A stretch of DNA of 64,000 nt from an uncultured Rhodospirillaceae bacterium (GCA_945952105.1 CAMFGZ010000008.1:62001-126000), one strand, 5' to 3'. Numbered from the stretch's first letter, positions 1-10,552 are shown. Notes: a model not told the origin generated them from the sequence alone. Program-made: numbers and translations.

Positions 1-1118
1 TCGAGCTGCCGTTCGTGAGCCATGAGATTGCCGGCTTGGGTCAGGTCGCGGATCGCCTGCGTGACGCGTCTCTTGGCCTCGCTCCGCGCGCTGAAGTCGG
101 GAGTTGTGGCGGAGGGAGTGGCCGCGACCGCTGCCCGCTTCGTGGCGGCAGCCTTGGTTGGCTGCACGGCCTTCGCAAACTGCGCCTCGGCCCTGTCCAG
201 GCGAATGCGAAGATTGGGAAGGCGCGAGACGAGGTCGGCGAATCTCGCGCGCACCGTCTGTAGCTCTTCCATTGCTTCCCGGGGGCCTCCGCAGGCCTCC
301 AGCAGGTAGCAGTGCGAGAGCGCGATCGGGAGCTGGCGCCGGGGCGACAGTCCGGGATGGTAGGCGGTCTGGTGGTAGGCGATGCGTTGTTCTGCCGGAA
401 TGTCCGTGTAGGGATCGATGGCGTATTTCTCTTCGGGTATTTGCGATCGGTAGCGGTAGAGCGAACTCGGTCCCACCTGACCCAGCCATTCGAAATGCTC
501 TTCGAGATACCCCATCAGCACTTTGATCCAGGGCGCGCGATCGAAGAAGAAATCCTGTTGAACGAGCAACGTGCGGCCCGGAAGAAAGGCCGGAAAAAGC
601 TGTTGGAAGCACCGGACATTGAGGTCGTTGGTCCTGGCGAGATCGATGAAGCAAATCTCGATGGGCTTCTCCGCCGGCCACGTTTCGGTCAGAAAGTCGC
701 CGATGTGCAGGTCGATGACGTCTTCATGTCCGGCGATGTTCTCCTTGAGAATCGGAACGAAGCTCTCTCCCAAGGTGTACTTGTACTTTCCGAAATGGCG
801 CGTGATCGCGGTCTTGGCGCCAGGGGGAGCCGGCAGCATACCGATCTCGTAGGCGACGATCGGCGAGGCGATCCGGTCCGCAATCGTCCTGAAGAGGGAA
901 TTCGCCTTGAGCCCTTCGGCCAGACTCAGCGAGGAGGAGCCCAGGAACGATCCGGCGTCGATCATGTGGCCGCTGCCGAGATAATGATCGCGCGCGAGCT
1001 TGAACAGCAGGCATCGCTCGTTCGTGCTCAGCGTCCCGGCGGCTTGCTCGAGGCGCACGGGCGTTTCGCTGTTATCGATCCGGAATTCGTCTCCGAGGAT
1101 GAAATCGCTTCCCTGCAT
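1..1118 (-). CDS. SAM-dependent methyltransferase-like protein, 3' end cut by window edge
   Basis: A leftward open frame runs from ATG 1118 off the left edge, giving at least 372 visible residues. The start has a GGGAG ribosome binding site about 8 nt upstream. Residues about 53-65 read IDAGSFLGSSSLSLAEGL, the glycine-rich nucleotide-binding loop of class I SAM methyltransferases. EICFIDLARTND near residue 155 fits the acidic strand-4 motif, and VQQDFFFDRAPW follows. This resembles the TylF/Methyltransf_24 type. The visible C-terminal 90 residues are Ala-rich and helical, like a linker or coiled coil. The substrate is unknown. It could belong to a glycan or natural-product locus outside the window. 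The open frame, fold motifs and start are seen; the methyltransferase call is inference from motifs. Confidence 0.62.
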   Translation of the reverse strand, partial: MQGSDFILGDEFRIDNSETPVRLEQAAGTLSTNERCLLFKLARDHYLGSGHMIDAGSFLGSSSLSLAEGLKANSLFRTIADRIASPIVAYEIGMLPAPPGAKTAITRHFGKYKYTLGESFVPILKENIAGHEDVIDLHIGDFLTETWPAEKPIEICFIDLARTNDLNVRCFQQLFPAFLPGRTLLVQQDFFFDRAPWIKVLMGYLEEHFEWLGQVGPSSLYRYRSQIPEEKYAIDPYTDIPAEQRIAYHQTAYHPGLSPRRQLPIALSHCYLLEACGGPREAMEELQTVRARFADLVSRLPNLRIRLDRAEAQFAKAVQPTKAAATKRAAVAATPSATTPDFSARSEAKRRVTQAIRDLTQAGNLMAHERQL

Positions 1119-1475
1119 CACCTGCGCTCCCGGCCCGCGGGGCAACCATATTGGCCGGGCTGCCGGTCCGCATCCAACGGCGGCGGTGGATTTCGGAAAG
1201 GTGGCGGCCGTTCCGGCAGACGGCTGTTCGAGGACGTTGAGATTCTGGGTGCGCGCAAAGCGCGTTGGCGATGTGACGATTGCGCCCGTGCTGGACGCGT
1301 TTCAGTCGAAGCGAGTAGGGGAACGCTCCATTCCTGCTGCCGGGCTGCTTGCCGCCGACGGGCTTCGGCTTGCCAGAAACGCATGGCGGCCTGGGGCGTG
1401 AAACCACGTCCCGTTGGTGTCGGGCTCGCGGTGACGCGCACGCACCTGGCTGGATGGCGATTTCCGGAGGGTAGA
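1119..1475. other. Intergenic stretch without a recognised gene
   Basis: These 357 bases lie between the tRNA-Val 3' end and the methyltransferase start. The leftward frame stays open back to a stop at 1302-1304 but offers no ATG with a ribosome binding site and no conserved motif, so an N-terminal extension of the methyltransferase from GTG 1121 or TTG 1145 is possible but unsupported. I see no hairpin terminator or regulator site. The methyltransferase promoter presumably lies here. Confidence 0.5.
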
Positions 1476-1550
1476 TGGTGGGCGCTGTAGGGATTGAACC
1501 TACGACCCCACCCGTGTGAAGGGTGTGCTCTCCCGCTGAGCTAAGCGCCC
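1476..1550 (-). tRNA. tRNA-Val(CAC)
   Basis: Read on the minus strand, the 75 nt fold as a standard cloverleaf. The acceptor stem is GGGCGCT paired with AGCGCCC. The D arm is GCTC/GAGC. The anticodon stem is CACCC/GGGTG with loop TTCACAC, giving anticodon CAC (reads GUG, valine). The T arm is GTAGG/CCTAC with loop TTCAATC. The CCA end is encoded at 1476-1478. No integrase or duplicated 3' end lies beside it, so there is no sign that it serves as an integration site here. Confidence 0.95.
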
Positions 1551-1585
1551 GGAAGGCGCGCGTATAAGACAGGAGGGCAGGTCCG

Positions 1586-2290
1586 TCAACGCCCCGCTGC
1601 GAGTCCCGCCAGCGCGGCGGGCAGGGCATCGAAACGGTCGATCACGGCGTCGGCGCCGAGTTCGCTGGCGGGCTTCGCCGTGTAGCCCCAGCTCACCAGG
1701 ACGGCGGGGATGCCGGCGCCGCGCGCGGCCTCGGCGTCGTGGGTCGAATCGCCGATCATGACGGCGCGCTTCGGGTCGCCACCCATGCGCTCCAGCAGCA
1801 TCAGGATGTGGCGCGGGTCGGGCTTGCGCACCGGGAAGCTGTCGGCGCCGGCCACGTCGCTGATCGGCGGCATCAGCTTCAGATGCTCGAGGATCATGCG
1901 CGAGGGCTTTTCGAACTTGTTGGTGCAGACCCCCTGCTTCAGGCCGAGGCGGGCGAAGGTCGCGACGACCTCGGCAACGCCTGCGAAGGCGGTCGTGTGG
2001 CTGATCGGGTCGGCCTCATAGTATCGCACGAACTCGCGCGTCACGGCGGTCAGCGTGTCGTCGTCGAGGGTCCGGCCGTATTTGGCAAAGGCCTTGCCCA
2101 TGGTGACCTTGCTGCCCTGGCCCATGAAAATCCGCACGTCGTCCTCGGTCACGGCCGGCAGGCCATGGTCGGCGAGCACGTTGCTGACGGCCAGCTGCAT
2201 GTCCCTGGCGCTGTCGATCAGGGTGCCGTCGAGGTCGTAGAGGACCGCGTCGAAGCGGGAGGTGATGAGTTTTTCGGCATCTGTCTGCAT
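1586..2290 (-). CDS. gph: HAD-family phosphatase, phosphoglycolate phosphatase-like
   Basis: A 234-residue HAD-superfamily hydrolase. All four motifs are visible: DLDGTLIDS with the nucleophilic Asp near residue 17, a VCTNKFEK motif II threonine, the conserved Lys in FPVRKPDP, and GDSTHDAEAA carrying the Mg-binding acids. An alpha-helical cap lies between motifs I and II, as in Gph, which clears 2-phosphoglycolate made during DNA repair or oxygenation. I chose ATG 2290 because AGAGAAAG precedes it and the protein then begins just ahead of motif I; an upstream ATG at 2335 lacks a binding site. The gene is divergent from glmU with about 60 nt between them. Related HAD enzymes such as pyrophosphatase PpaX or GmhB-like proteins cannot be excluded. 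Confidence 0.85.
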   Translation of the reverse strand: MQTDAEKLITSRFDAVLYDLDGTLIDSARDMQLAVSNVLADHGLPAVTEDDVRIFMGQGSKVTMGKAFAKYGRTLDDDTLTAVTREFVRYYEADPISHTTAFAGVAEVVATFARLGLKQGVCTNKFEKPSRMILEHLKLMPPISDVAGADSFPVRKPDPRHILMLLERMGGDPKRAVMIGDSTHDAEAARGAGIPAVLVSWGYTAKPASELGADAVIDRFDALPAALAGLAAGR

Positions 2291-2349
2291 GCGGCTTTCT
2301 CTAGCATATCCGCCTTGCCCGTCCGCCAGCCACATGGCATCGGACGGAC

Positions 2350-3723
2350 ATGAAATCAGCCATTGCCGTGGTCGTGCTCGCAGCCGGCGCCGGAACCCGC
2401 ATGAAGTCCGCCCTGCCGAAGGTCCTGCACCCCTTGGCGAACCTCCCGATGGTCGCGCATGTGCTGGCCAATGCAGCGGCGCTGAAGCCGAGCCGGATCG
2501 TCGGCGTGATCGCTCCCGGAGCGACCGAGGTGGCCAAGGCCTTCGCGCCGCATCCGACGGCGGTGCAAGACAAGCCGCTCGGCACAGGACATGCCGCCAA
2601 GGCAGCCCTGGGCGCCCTGGAAGGCCATGACGGTCCGGTTCTGGTCGTGTTCGGCGACGCGCCGCTCGTGACGACGGGAAGCCTGCAGAAGCTGGTCGCG
2701 GCTTGCCGCAAGGCGAGGGCCGCAGTGGGCGTGCTGGGCTTCACCGCCCGCGATCCGTCGCCCTATGGCCGCCTGATCGTGCGGGACGGCGAACTGGTGA
2801 AGATCGTCGAGAGCAAGGATGCCGATGCCACGGAGCGGCTGGTCGACTTCAGCAATTCCGGCGTGATGTGCATCGATGGCAGGCTGATCGCGAAGCTGCT
2901 GGGCGCCATCCGCGACGACAACGTGAAGCGCGAGTTCTACCTCACCGACGCCGTGCGGATTGCGCGCGAAGCCGGCCATAGGGCGATCGCCGTTGCGGGT
3001 GAGGAAGCCGAGTTCCAGGGCATCAATTCGCGCGCCGAGCTGGCCGTGGCCGAGCAGGCGCTGCAGCAGCGGCTGCGCCACGCGGCGATGATGGGCGGTG
3101 TCACCATGACCGATCCCGGCACGGTCTGGCTGTCGGCCGACACGAAGTTCGGCACCGACGTCACGATCGGCCCCAACGTGCGCTTCGGTGTGGGCGTCAC
3201 CGTCGGTGCTGGCACGGTCATCAAGGCCTTCTGCGACATCGAGGGCGTGCGCATCGGCAAGGGCGCGCTGATCGGACCGTTCGCGCGCATCCGGCCGGGC
3301 TCCGAGGTTGCCGACGATGTGCATATCGGCAACTTCGTCGAGCTCAAGGCCACGCGCATGGGGCGCGGCGCCAAGGCGAACCACCTGGCCTATCTGGGCG
3401 ATGCGGACATCGGGCCGGCCAGCAACATCGGCGCTGGTACGATCGCGGTGAACTACGACGGCTACGGCAAGCATCGCACGGTCATAGGACCCGACGTCTT
3501 CATCGGCTCCAACAGCTCCCTCGTGGCGCCACTCAAGGTTGGCAGGGGCGCGAACGTCACCGCGGGCAGCGTGGTGACAGAAGACGTTCCGGCCGACGCG
3601 CTGGCGTTCGGCCGCGCCCGTCAGGTCACAAAGAAGGGGCGGGCGGCGGCGCTTCGTGCGAAACTCCGCGACCGCGCGGCCGAGGCCAAAAAGGCCGCCG
3701 CCGAGCGGGCCAGCAAGAAGTAA
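2350..3723 (+). CDS. glmU: Bifunctional GlmU, UDP-GlcNAc pyrophosphorylase/GlcN-1-P acetyltransferase
   Basis: A 457-residue protein of normal GlmU length that makes UDP-N-acetylglucosamine for peptidoglycan and lipopolysaccharide in the cytoplasm. The N-terminal uridyltransferase domain opens with LAAGAGTRMKS and PKVLHPL (residues 10-30), the nucleotide-binding signature. The C-terminal half (from about residue 250) is a left-handed beta helix of hexapeptide repeats and contains FVELKATRMGRG, KANHLAYLGD and GAGTIAVNYDG, the acetyltransferase site. The tail is Lys/Arg/Ala-rich. Only 27 nt separate it from glmS, so the two are very probably cotranscribed and supply consecutive steps of amino-sugar synthesis. 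Confidence 0.97.
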   Translation: MKSAIAVVVLAAGAGTRMKSALPKVLHPLANLPMVAHVLANAAALKPSRIVGVIAPGATEVAKAFAPHPTAVQDKPLGTGHAAKAALGALEGHDGPVLVVFGDAPLVTTGSLQKLVAACRKARAAVGVLGFTARDPSPYGRLIVRDGELVKIVESKDADATERLVDFSNSGVMCIDGRLIAKLLGAIRDDNVKREFYLTDAVRIAREAGHRAIAVAGEEAEFQGINSRAELAVAEQALQQRLRHAAMMGGVTMTDPGTVWLSADTKFGTDVTIGPNVRFGVGVTVGAGTVIKAFCDIEGVRIGKGALIGPFARIRPGSEVADDVHIGNFVELKATRMGRGAKANHLAYLGDADIGPASNIGAGTIAVNYDGYGKHRTVIGPDVFIGSNSSLVAPLKVGRGANVTAGSVVTEDVPADALAFGRARQVTKKGRAAALRAKLRDRAAEAKKAAAERASKK

Positions 3724-3750
3724 TTCCCCTCCCGTTCGAGACAGAATCCC

Positions 3751-5574
<1,824 letters not shown>

Positions 5575-5601
5575 GCGGCATCCCGTCACGACCGGCACAT
5601 G

Positions 5602-5637
5602 AAAAAGCCGCGGGACCTTCCGGTTCCGCGGCTTTCT
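5602..5637. terminator. Bidirectional intrinsic terminator between glmS and EF-hand gene
   Basis: A perfect 10-bp stem (AAAGCCGCGG at 5604-5613 with CCGCGGCTTT at 5626-5635) has A residues on its left and T residues on its right. It can therefore end transcription from both convergent genes, glmS (ends 5574) and the EF-hand gene (ends 5654). Confidence 0.85.
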
Positions 5638-5653
5638 CGTTTCTCGAAATGTC

Positions 5654-6766
5654 CTAACGCGTGCCCTGCGGCAGGCCCGGCGGCGGGCCGGAGGGTTGCG
5701 GTGCCGGGCCGGGCTGGCCGCCGCGCGGTTGCGGCTGGGCCGGGCGGGGTTGCGCGGGCTGGGCCGGCATCATCGTCTGCACGATGGCGCGGATCTTGGC
5801 GGCCTCGGCTTCCTGTGCCTTCTTGAACTCGTCCTCGCTGATGAAGCGGTCCTTGTTCAGGTCCATTTCCAGGAACTGCTTCAGCGCGTGGGCGGTCAAC
5901 TCGACGCGGTCGATCTGGCCATCCTTGTTGGTGTCGATCTCGGCGAACTTGCGCATGGCGATCTGCTTGCGCATGTCGAACGGCAGGAGGTTCTTGGCCT
6001 GCGGCCCGTCGGCGGGACCGGCCAGGACGAGATAGTCCTGGGCGCTGATCTTGCCGTCCTTGTTCTTGTCGAGCTCGTCGCCCTGGCGCAGCTGCATGTC
6101 GATGAACTCGTTCAGCGTCATCATGCCCTGGCGGCGGCGGGCCTCGGCCTGCTGCCGCTCCGCGGCCTCGCGCTGCAGCGAGCGCTGGATGATCAGGCGA
6201 ACCTCGGGCTCGGTGATCTTGTTGTCGCGGTCGGTGTCGTAGTTGTTGAACTCCGAATGGACCAGCGCCTCCGCCTCGCCGCGCTCGACGAAGCCGTCGC
6301 GGTTGGTGTCGAGGTTCTGGAACTCGGCGCGGGCGCGGGTGCGACGCTCCTCGAGCGGCGGGAGGCCAGGCGCGTCGGCCGGGGTCACCGGCGGCTCCAC
6401 CACCTTGATGAACTCCTCGACCGACAGCTTGTTGTCCTTGTTGAGGTCGAGCGCCTCGAACGACTTCATCCTGTACTTCAGGAAGTCGGCGCGCGTGACC
6501 TCGCCCTTCTTGTCGACGTCGATGTCGACGAACCACTGCGGAAGAGGCACGGGCGGGGGCGTGCCGAGGGCCCCGCCTGCGGCCGGCGGAGTCGCGGCGG
6601 CGCCGGTGGAGGGGGGCGCGGCGGGCTGCGCCGGCTGGGCCGGTGGGGCCGCCTGCGTCGGCGGCCGGTTCTGGGGCCAGGCCTGTGTCGGGGGCGTCTG
6701 CGCGACTGCCGGGAAGGCGAGGCAGGCGGCGGTCAGGAACAGGGTTGAGCGGAACGAGCGATTCAT
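5654..6766 (-). CDS. Secreted multi-EF-hand protein with seven calcium-loop motifs
   Basis: A 370-residue exported protein. A Sec signal (MNRSFRSTLFLTAACLAFPAVAQ) is followed by a Pro/Ala/Gln-rich stretch. Seven 12-residue EF loops then fit the DxDxDGxxxxxE pattern: DVDKKGEVTRAD, DLNKDNKLSVEE, DTNRDGFVERGE, DTDRDNKITEPE, DKNKDGKISAQD, DTNKDGQIDRVE and DLNKDRFISEDE. The last 45 residues are Pro/Gly/Gln-rich. The protein probably binds several Ca2+ ions in the periplasm as a buffer, sensor or scaffold. ATG 6766 was chosen because it begins the signal peptide; a TTG at 6838 would mask it. It is divergent from the liv operon. Its partner is unknown. A four-loop relative lies at 11849-12349. Confidence 0.88.
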   Translation of the reverse strand: MNRSFRSTLFLTAACLAFPAVAQTPPTQAWPQNRPPTQAAPPAQPAQPAAPPSTGAAATPPAAGGALGTPPPVPLPQWFVDIDVDKKGEVTRADFLKYRMKSFEALDLNKDNKLSVEEFIKVVEPPVTPADAPGLPPLEERRTRARAEFQNLDTNRDGFVERGEAEALVHSEFNNYDTDRDNKITEPEVRLIIQRSLQREAAERQQAEARRRQGMMTLNEFIDMQLRQGDELDKNKDGKISAQDYLVLAGPADGPQAKNLLPFDMRKQIAMRKFAEIDTNKDGQIDRVELTAHALKQFLEMDLNKDRFISEDEFKKAQEAEAAKIRAIVQTMMPAQPAQPRPAQPQPRGGQPGPAPQPSGPPPGLPQGTR

Positions 6767-7028
6767 TGCGGTGAGCCCGCTTTTTGAGAGGGGAGATTTC
6801 GTATCGGTTGCAAAGAGCGGCGTGTCAATGTCCGCCAACCAAAGCCAACCTGCGGCGCAATCGCGCCGAAAGCATGGCGTTGTTCCATTTGAGTTGCACG
6901 GTCACGCGGGATAAGCCATCGTAATTGAAAGGCAGACTCCGAAGAAGGGTCGCAAGTAGTTGGGAGGACAGGGTTATTTCGCTCGTCCGGCGTGTGTAAT
7001 GCGTCGGCAGGCGAAACCGGCATTTCAC
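6767..7028. other. Divergent intergenic region upstream of livG and the EF-hand gene
   Basis: About 260 nt hold the promoters of both divergent transcripts. A GGGAGGA element at 6963-6969 looks like a ribosome binding site but is far from both ATG 6999 and ATG 7029; the similar TTGGGAGGATA precedes the binding-protein gene at 10553. I see no clear operator or hairpin. Confidence 0.4.
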
Positions 7029-7817
7029 ATGGCAGGACCATCCACATCCCGCGGCTCGCCGCTGCTCAGCGTGCGCGACGTTTCCGTCAGGTTCGGCGGA
7101 ATCGTCGCCCTCGATGGCGTATCCTTCGACGTCTTCGCCGGCCAGATCGCCGGCCTGATCGGTCCCAACGGGGCCGGCAAGACGACTCTTTTCAACTGCC
7201 TGAGCCGGCTCTACACGCCCAACAGCGGCGATGTGCAGTTCGAGGGAAGGACGATCCTCGACCGTCCGCGGCATGCCATCCCCCAGATCGGGATCGGCCG
7301 CACGTTCCAGAACGTCGCTCTCTTCGACAAGATGTCGGTGCTCGACAATGTGAAGGTCGGTTGCCACAGCGTCAGCTCGACCAGCTTCCTGGAGAACGCG
7401 TTCCGCGTCCCCAAGGTCAAGGTCGAGGAGGAGGCGATCACCCGGCGGGCCGAGGAATTGATCGCCTTCATGGACCTGGTTCCCTTTGCGCATGCCATGG
7501 CTGGTCCGTTGCCGTTTCCGATCCGCAAGCGCGTCGAACTGGCGCGTGCCCTCGCGTCCAGCCCCAAGCTGCTGCTGCTCGACGAGCCGGCGGCCGGACT
7601 GAACCACGACGAGATCGAGGTGCTGAAGGGGCAGATCAAGCGCGTCCGCGACCTGCAGAACGTCACGGTTCTGCTGGTCGAGCATCACATGAGCCTCGTC
7701 ATGTCGGTGTCGGACAAGGTCGTCGCGATCGACTTCGGCAAGAAGATCGCCGACGGCACGCCGGCGGAAGTGCAGCGCGATCCGGAAGTGATCCGCGCCT
7801 ATCTGGGGACCTCGTAA
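7029..7817 (+). CDS. livG: Branched-chain amino acid-type ABC transporter ATPase LivG-like
   Basis: A 262-residue ABC ATPase of the LivG class, first gene of a five-gene importer operon. The Walker A motif is GPNGAGKTT, Walker B with the catalytic Glu is LLLLDEPAAGLNHDE, and the switch His is in LLVEHHMSLV. IGRTFQN is the Q-loop and is typical of LivG. The ABC signature is unusual: where LAYGQQ or LPFG is expected, the sequence reads LPFPIRKRVELARAL and lacks the glycine. ATG 7029 is chosen by homology of the N-terminus (PLLSVRDVSVRFGG); ATG 6999 would add ten residues. Its stop overlaps the livF start. The substrate may be branched-chain amino acids or another small acid or amide. Confidence 0.88.
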   Translation: MAGPSTSRGSPLLSVRDVSVRFGGIVALDGVSFDVFAGQIAGLIGPNGAGKTTLFNCLSRLYTPNSGDVQFEGRTILDRPRHAIPQIGIGRTFQNVALFDKMSVLDNVKVGCHSVSSTSFLENAFRVPKVKVEEEAITRRAEELIAFMDLVPFAHAMAGPLPFPIRKRVELARALASSPKLLLLDEPAAGLNHDEIEVLKGQIKRVRDLQNVTVLLVEHHMSLVMSVSDKVVAIDFGKKIADGTPAEVQRDPEVIRAYLGTS

Positions 7818-8530
7818 TGGCTGCGCTTCTCGAGGTTAAGGGGCTGAAGGCCTTCTACGGCCAGACCCAGTCGCTCTACGATGTCGGCTTCGACATCCCG
7901 ACCGGCGGCATCACGACTCTTCTGGGCGCCAACGGCGCCGGCAAGACGACCACGCTGCGGGCGATCTGCAACATGGTGCGTACCGACGGCACCATCCGCT
8001 TCGACGGCAAGGACATCCGCGGCATGGCGACGGAGGAGATCGTCCGTCGGCGCATCGCCCATGTGCCGGAGGGCCGCGGCACCTTCACGACGCTCACCGT
8101 CGACGAGAATCTCCGCATCGCCGCCTACACCCGCAAGGACAAGCAGGCGGTGAAGGACGAGTTGGAGCGCGTGTTCGCCTATTTCCCGCGCCTCAAGGAA
8201 CGCATCCAGCAGCAGGCCGGCACGCTTTCGGGTGGCGAACAGCAGATGCTGGCCATCGCCCGCGCGCTGATGCTGAAGCCGCGCCTTATGCTGCTCGACG
8301 AACCCTCGTTCGGTCTCGCCCCGCTGATCGTGCTGGAGATTTTCCGCATCCTGCGGCGGATCAACGAGGAGGAGAAGGTGAGCATCCTGCTGGTCGAGCA
8401 GAATGCCGCGCTCGCCCTCGACCTCGCCACGCACGCCTACGTGCTCGAAACCGGCAAGGTCGTCATGTCGGGTCCCTCGGACGTCGTGAAGAACGACGAG
8501 AACGTCCGCAAATCCTACCTCGGCTACTGA
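7817..8530 (+). CDS. livF: Branched-chain amino acid-type ABC transporter ATPase LivF-like
   Basis: A 237-residue ABC ATPase of the LivF class. Walker A is GANGAGKTTT, the signature is canonical (LSGGEQQMLAIARAL), Walker B is LMLLDEPSFGLAP, and the switch region is LLVEQNAALAL. The start shares one base with the livG stop (TAATG at 7815-7819), which indicates translational coupling. It would pair with LivG to drive the LivH/LivM permease. If LivG's altered signature is impaired, this subunit supplies one normal composite site. Confidence 0.93.
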   Translation: MAALLEVKGLKAFYGQTQSLYDVGFDIPTGGITTLLGANGAGKTTTLRAICNMVRTDGTIRFDGKDIRGMATEEIVRRRIAHVPEGRGTFTTLTVDENLRIAAYTRKDKQAVKDELERVFAYFPRLKERIQQQAGTLSGGEQQMLAIARALMLKPRLMLLDEPSFGLAPLIVLEIFRILRRINEEEKVSILLVEQNAALALDLATHAYVLETGKVVMSGPSDVVKNDENVRKSYLGY

Positions 8531-8540
8531 GGCAGACGTA

Positions 8541-9446
8541 ATGGAACAGTTTCTCCAGCAGATCGCCTCCGGCCTCGCCAACGGCGCCATCTATGCCTGC
8601 GTGGCCCTCGCGCTGGTCATGATCTACGTCTCGACCGACCACATCAATTTCGCCCAGGGCGAGATGGCGATGTTCAGCACCTACATCTCCTGGCAGCTGA
8701 TGAGCTGGGGGATGAGCTTCTGGGTGGCCTTCGTCCTCACGGTGCTGATCTCGTTCGCCATGGGCGTCCTGATCGAGCGCCTGATATTAAGACCGCTGCA
8801 CAACGCGCCGGTCCTGTCGATCATCGTGGTGTTCATCGGCCTGCTGGCGATCTTCAACTCGATGGCCGGCGCTTTCTGGAGCTACCTGATCAAGGAGTTC
8901 CCCTCGCCGTTCCCCAAGAGCAGCTTCGGCATCGCCGGCGTGATCGGACCGCACCAGCTCGGGGTCGTCGTGGTCACGTTGATGGTACTGGGCCTTCTGT
9001 TCGTGTTCTTCCGCTACACGCCGCTCGGCCTCGCCATGCGCGCGGCGGCGCAGAACCCGCAGATGGCGCGGCTTGTCGGGGTGCGGGTCGACTGGATGCT
9101 GGCGCTGGGCTGGGGCCTCGCGGCCTCGGTCGGCGCGGTGGCCGGCATCATGGTCGCCCACATCGTCTATCTCGAGCCCAACATGATGGGCGGCATCCTG
9201 CTCTATGCCTTCGCCAGCGCCCTGGTCGGCGGCATCTCCAATCCGGCGGGTGCGGTGGCGGGCGGCTTCATCGTCGGCATCCTGGAGAACATGGTGGCCT
9301 ATGCCGGCAACCAGATCGAGAAGGCGACCGGCGTCTACATCATCGGCAACGGCGAGAAGCTCACGGTGGCGCTCATCATCGTGATCTTCGTGCTGACGGT
9401 TAAGCCCGCGGGCCTGTTCGGCCGCGTCGTCGTGAAGAGGGTCTGA
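8541..9446 (+). CDS. livH: ABC transporter permease LivH-like
   Basis: A 301-residue integral membrane protein of the LivH family. It opens with LQQIASGLANGAIYACVALALVMIY, a typical LivH first helix, has about eight hydrophobic segments, and keeps the cytoplasmic GLAMRAAAQNPQMARLVGV coupling segment that contacts the ATPases. It lies 10 nt after livF and 1 nt before livM. With LivM it should form the inner-membrane channel of the importer. Confidence 0.93.
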   Translation: MEQFLQQIASGLANGAIYACVALALVMIYVSTDHINFAQGEMAMFSTYISWQLMSWGMSFWVAFVLTVLISFAMGVLIERLILRPLHNAPVLSIIVVFIGLLAIFNSMAGAFWSYLIKEFPSPFPKSSFGIAGVIGPHQLGVVVVTLMVLGLLFVFFRYTPLGLAMRAAAQNPQMARLVGVRVDWMLALGWGLAASVGAVAGIMVAHIVYLEPNMMGGILLYAFASALVGGISNPAGAVAGGFIVGILENMVAYAGNQIEKATGVYIIGNGEKLTVALIIVIFVLTVKPAGLFGRVVVKRV

Positions 9447-9447
9447 C

Positions 9448-10452
9448 ATGGCCGGGTCGAAGAAATGGGTGCTGGGGCTGATCGTTCTGGCGTTCCTCGT
9501 GCCGCTGCTGCGGCCGGTGTTTCCCGACGTGATCTCCGACTACCGGCTGTTCCTCGTCAGCACGATGATCATCGCCTCGATCGCCGTGCTCGGCCTCAAC
9601 CTGCTGACCGGCTTCAACGGGCAGTTCTCGCTGGGCCATGGCGCTTTCTACGCCGTCGGCGCCTACACGGCCGCCATCCTGATGGACAAGCTGAACGTGC
9701 CCTACTGGGCCACGATCCCGGCGGCGGCCATCGTCTGCTTCATTGTCGGCTACCTGTTCGGCCTGCCGGCGCTCAAGCTCGAGGGCCATTACCTCGCGCT
9801 GGCGACCTTCGCGCTCGCCCTCGCGGTGCCGCAGATCCTGAAATACAAATGGCTCGAGGGCCTGACCGGCGGCGTGCAGGGCATCGTGCTGATGAAGCCG
9901 GAGGTTCCCTTCGGCCTGCCGCTGACCGAAGACCAGTGGCTCTATTATTTCTGCCTCATCGTCATGATCGTGCTGTTCTGGGCCGCGGCGAACATGCTGG
10001 ATAGCCGGAGCGGCCGGGCCATGATGGCGATCCGCGACCAGTACATGGCCGCCGACACGATGGGCATCGACACGTCGCTCTACAAGACCGTGACCTTCGG
10101 CATCAGCGCGGCCTATACCGGCATCGCGGGCGCGCTTTCGGCCTCCGCCATCGCCTTCGTGGCGCCGGACAGTTTCGGCATCTTCCTGTCCATCAAGTTC
10201 CTGATCGGCCTGGTGGTGGGCGGCATCGGTTCGCTGCTGGGCTCGGTGCTGGGCGGCATCTTCTACGTGCTGGTCGACAATTCGGCGCAATCGCTGACCC
10301 AGTTCATCCGCAACGACCTCGGCCTGCCGTTCGACCTCTCCGCCTACACGGTCTTCGGCGTGCTGCTGATCGCCATCATCTACCTCATGCCCATGGGCAT
10401 CGCCGGCGGGCTCTACATGGCGTACCGCAAGCTGCGGGGTGCACGGGCCTGA
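9448..10452 (+). CDS. livM: ABC transporter permease LivM-like
   Basis: A 334-residue membrane protein of the LivM family. The core contains LNLLTGFNGQFSLGHGAFYAVGAY, a hallmark of these permeases, and the coupling segment GRAMMAIRDQYMAADTMGID. It starts directly after the livH stop (TGAC-ATG). The next gene lies 100 nt downstream, so the binding protein may have additional initiation or mRNA processing ahead of it. Confidence 0.93.
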   Translation: MAGSKKWVLGLIVLAFLVPLLRPVFPDVISDYRLFLVSTMIIASIAVLGLNLLTGFNGQFSLGHGAFYAVGAYTAAILMDKLNVPYWATIPAAAIVCFIVGYLFGLPALKLEGHYLALATFALALAVPQILKYKWLEGLTGGVQGIVLMKPEVPFGLPLTEDQWLYYFCLIVMIVLFWAAANMLDSRSGRAMMAIRDQYMAADTMGIDTSLYKTVTFGISAAYTGIAGALSASAIAFVAPDSFGIFLSIKFLIGLVVGGIGSLLGSVLGGIFYVLVDNSAQSLTQFIRNDLGLPFDLSAYTVFGVLLIAIIYLMPMGIAGGLYMAYRKLRGARA

Positions 10453-10552
10453 CCCGGACCCTCTTCGTCGGAAAGTCGCCGGAAGGTGGCCTTCTTTCTG
10501 GCCGGAATCGGAACGATGATCCGGCGGGCTTTAGTCACTTGGGAGGATAAAA

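Noticed and set aside
312..1490. Rightward open frame of about 392 codons at the left end
   Set aside because: The opposite strand carries a methyltransferase-like protein with a good start; this frame is its shadow and ends inside the tRNA.
1476..1550. tRNA-Val as an integration site
   Set aside because: No integrase, no repeated tRNA 3' segment and no change in gene content beside it.
3724..3750. Possible glmS ribozyme upstream of glmS
   Set aside because: Only 27 nt separate glmU and glmS, too little for the ribozyme, which is typical of Gram-positive bacteria.
10453..10552. Short GAAGG/CCTTC hairpin with TTTC between livM and livK as a terminator
   Set aside because: A 5-bp stem with three T residues is too weak to call; the gap may just hold a secondary start of transcription.
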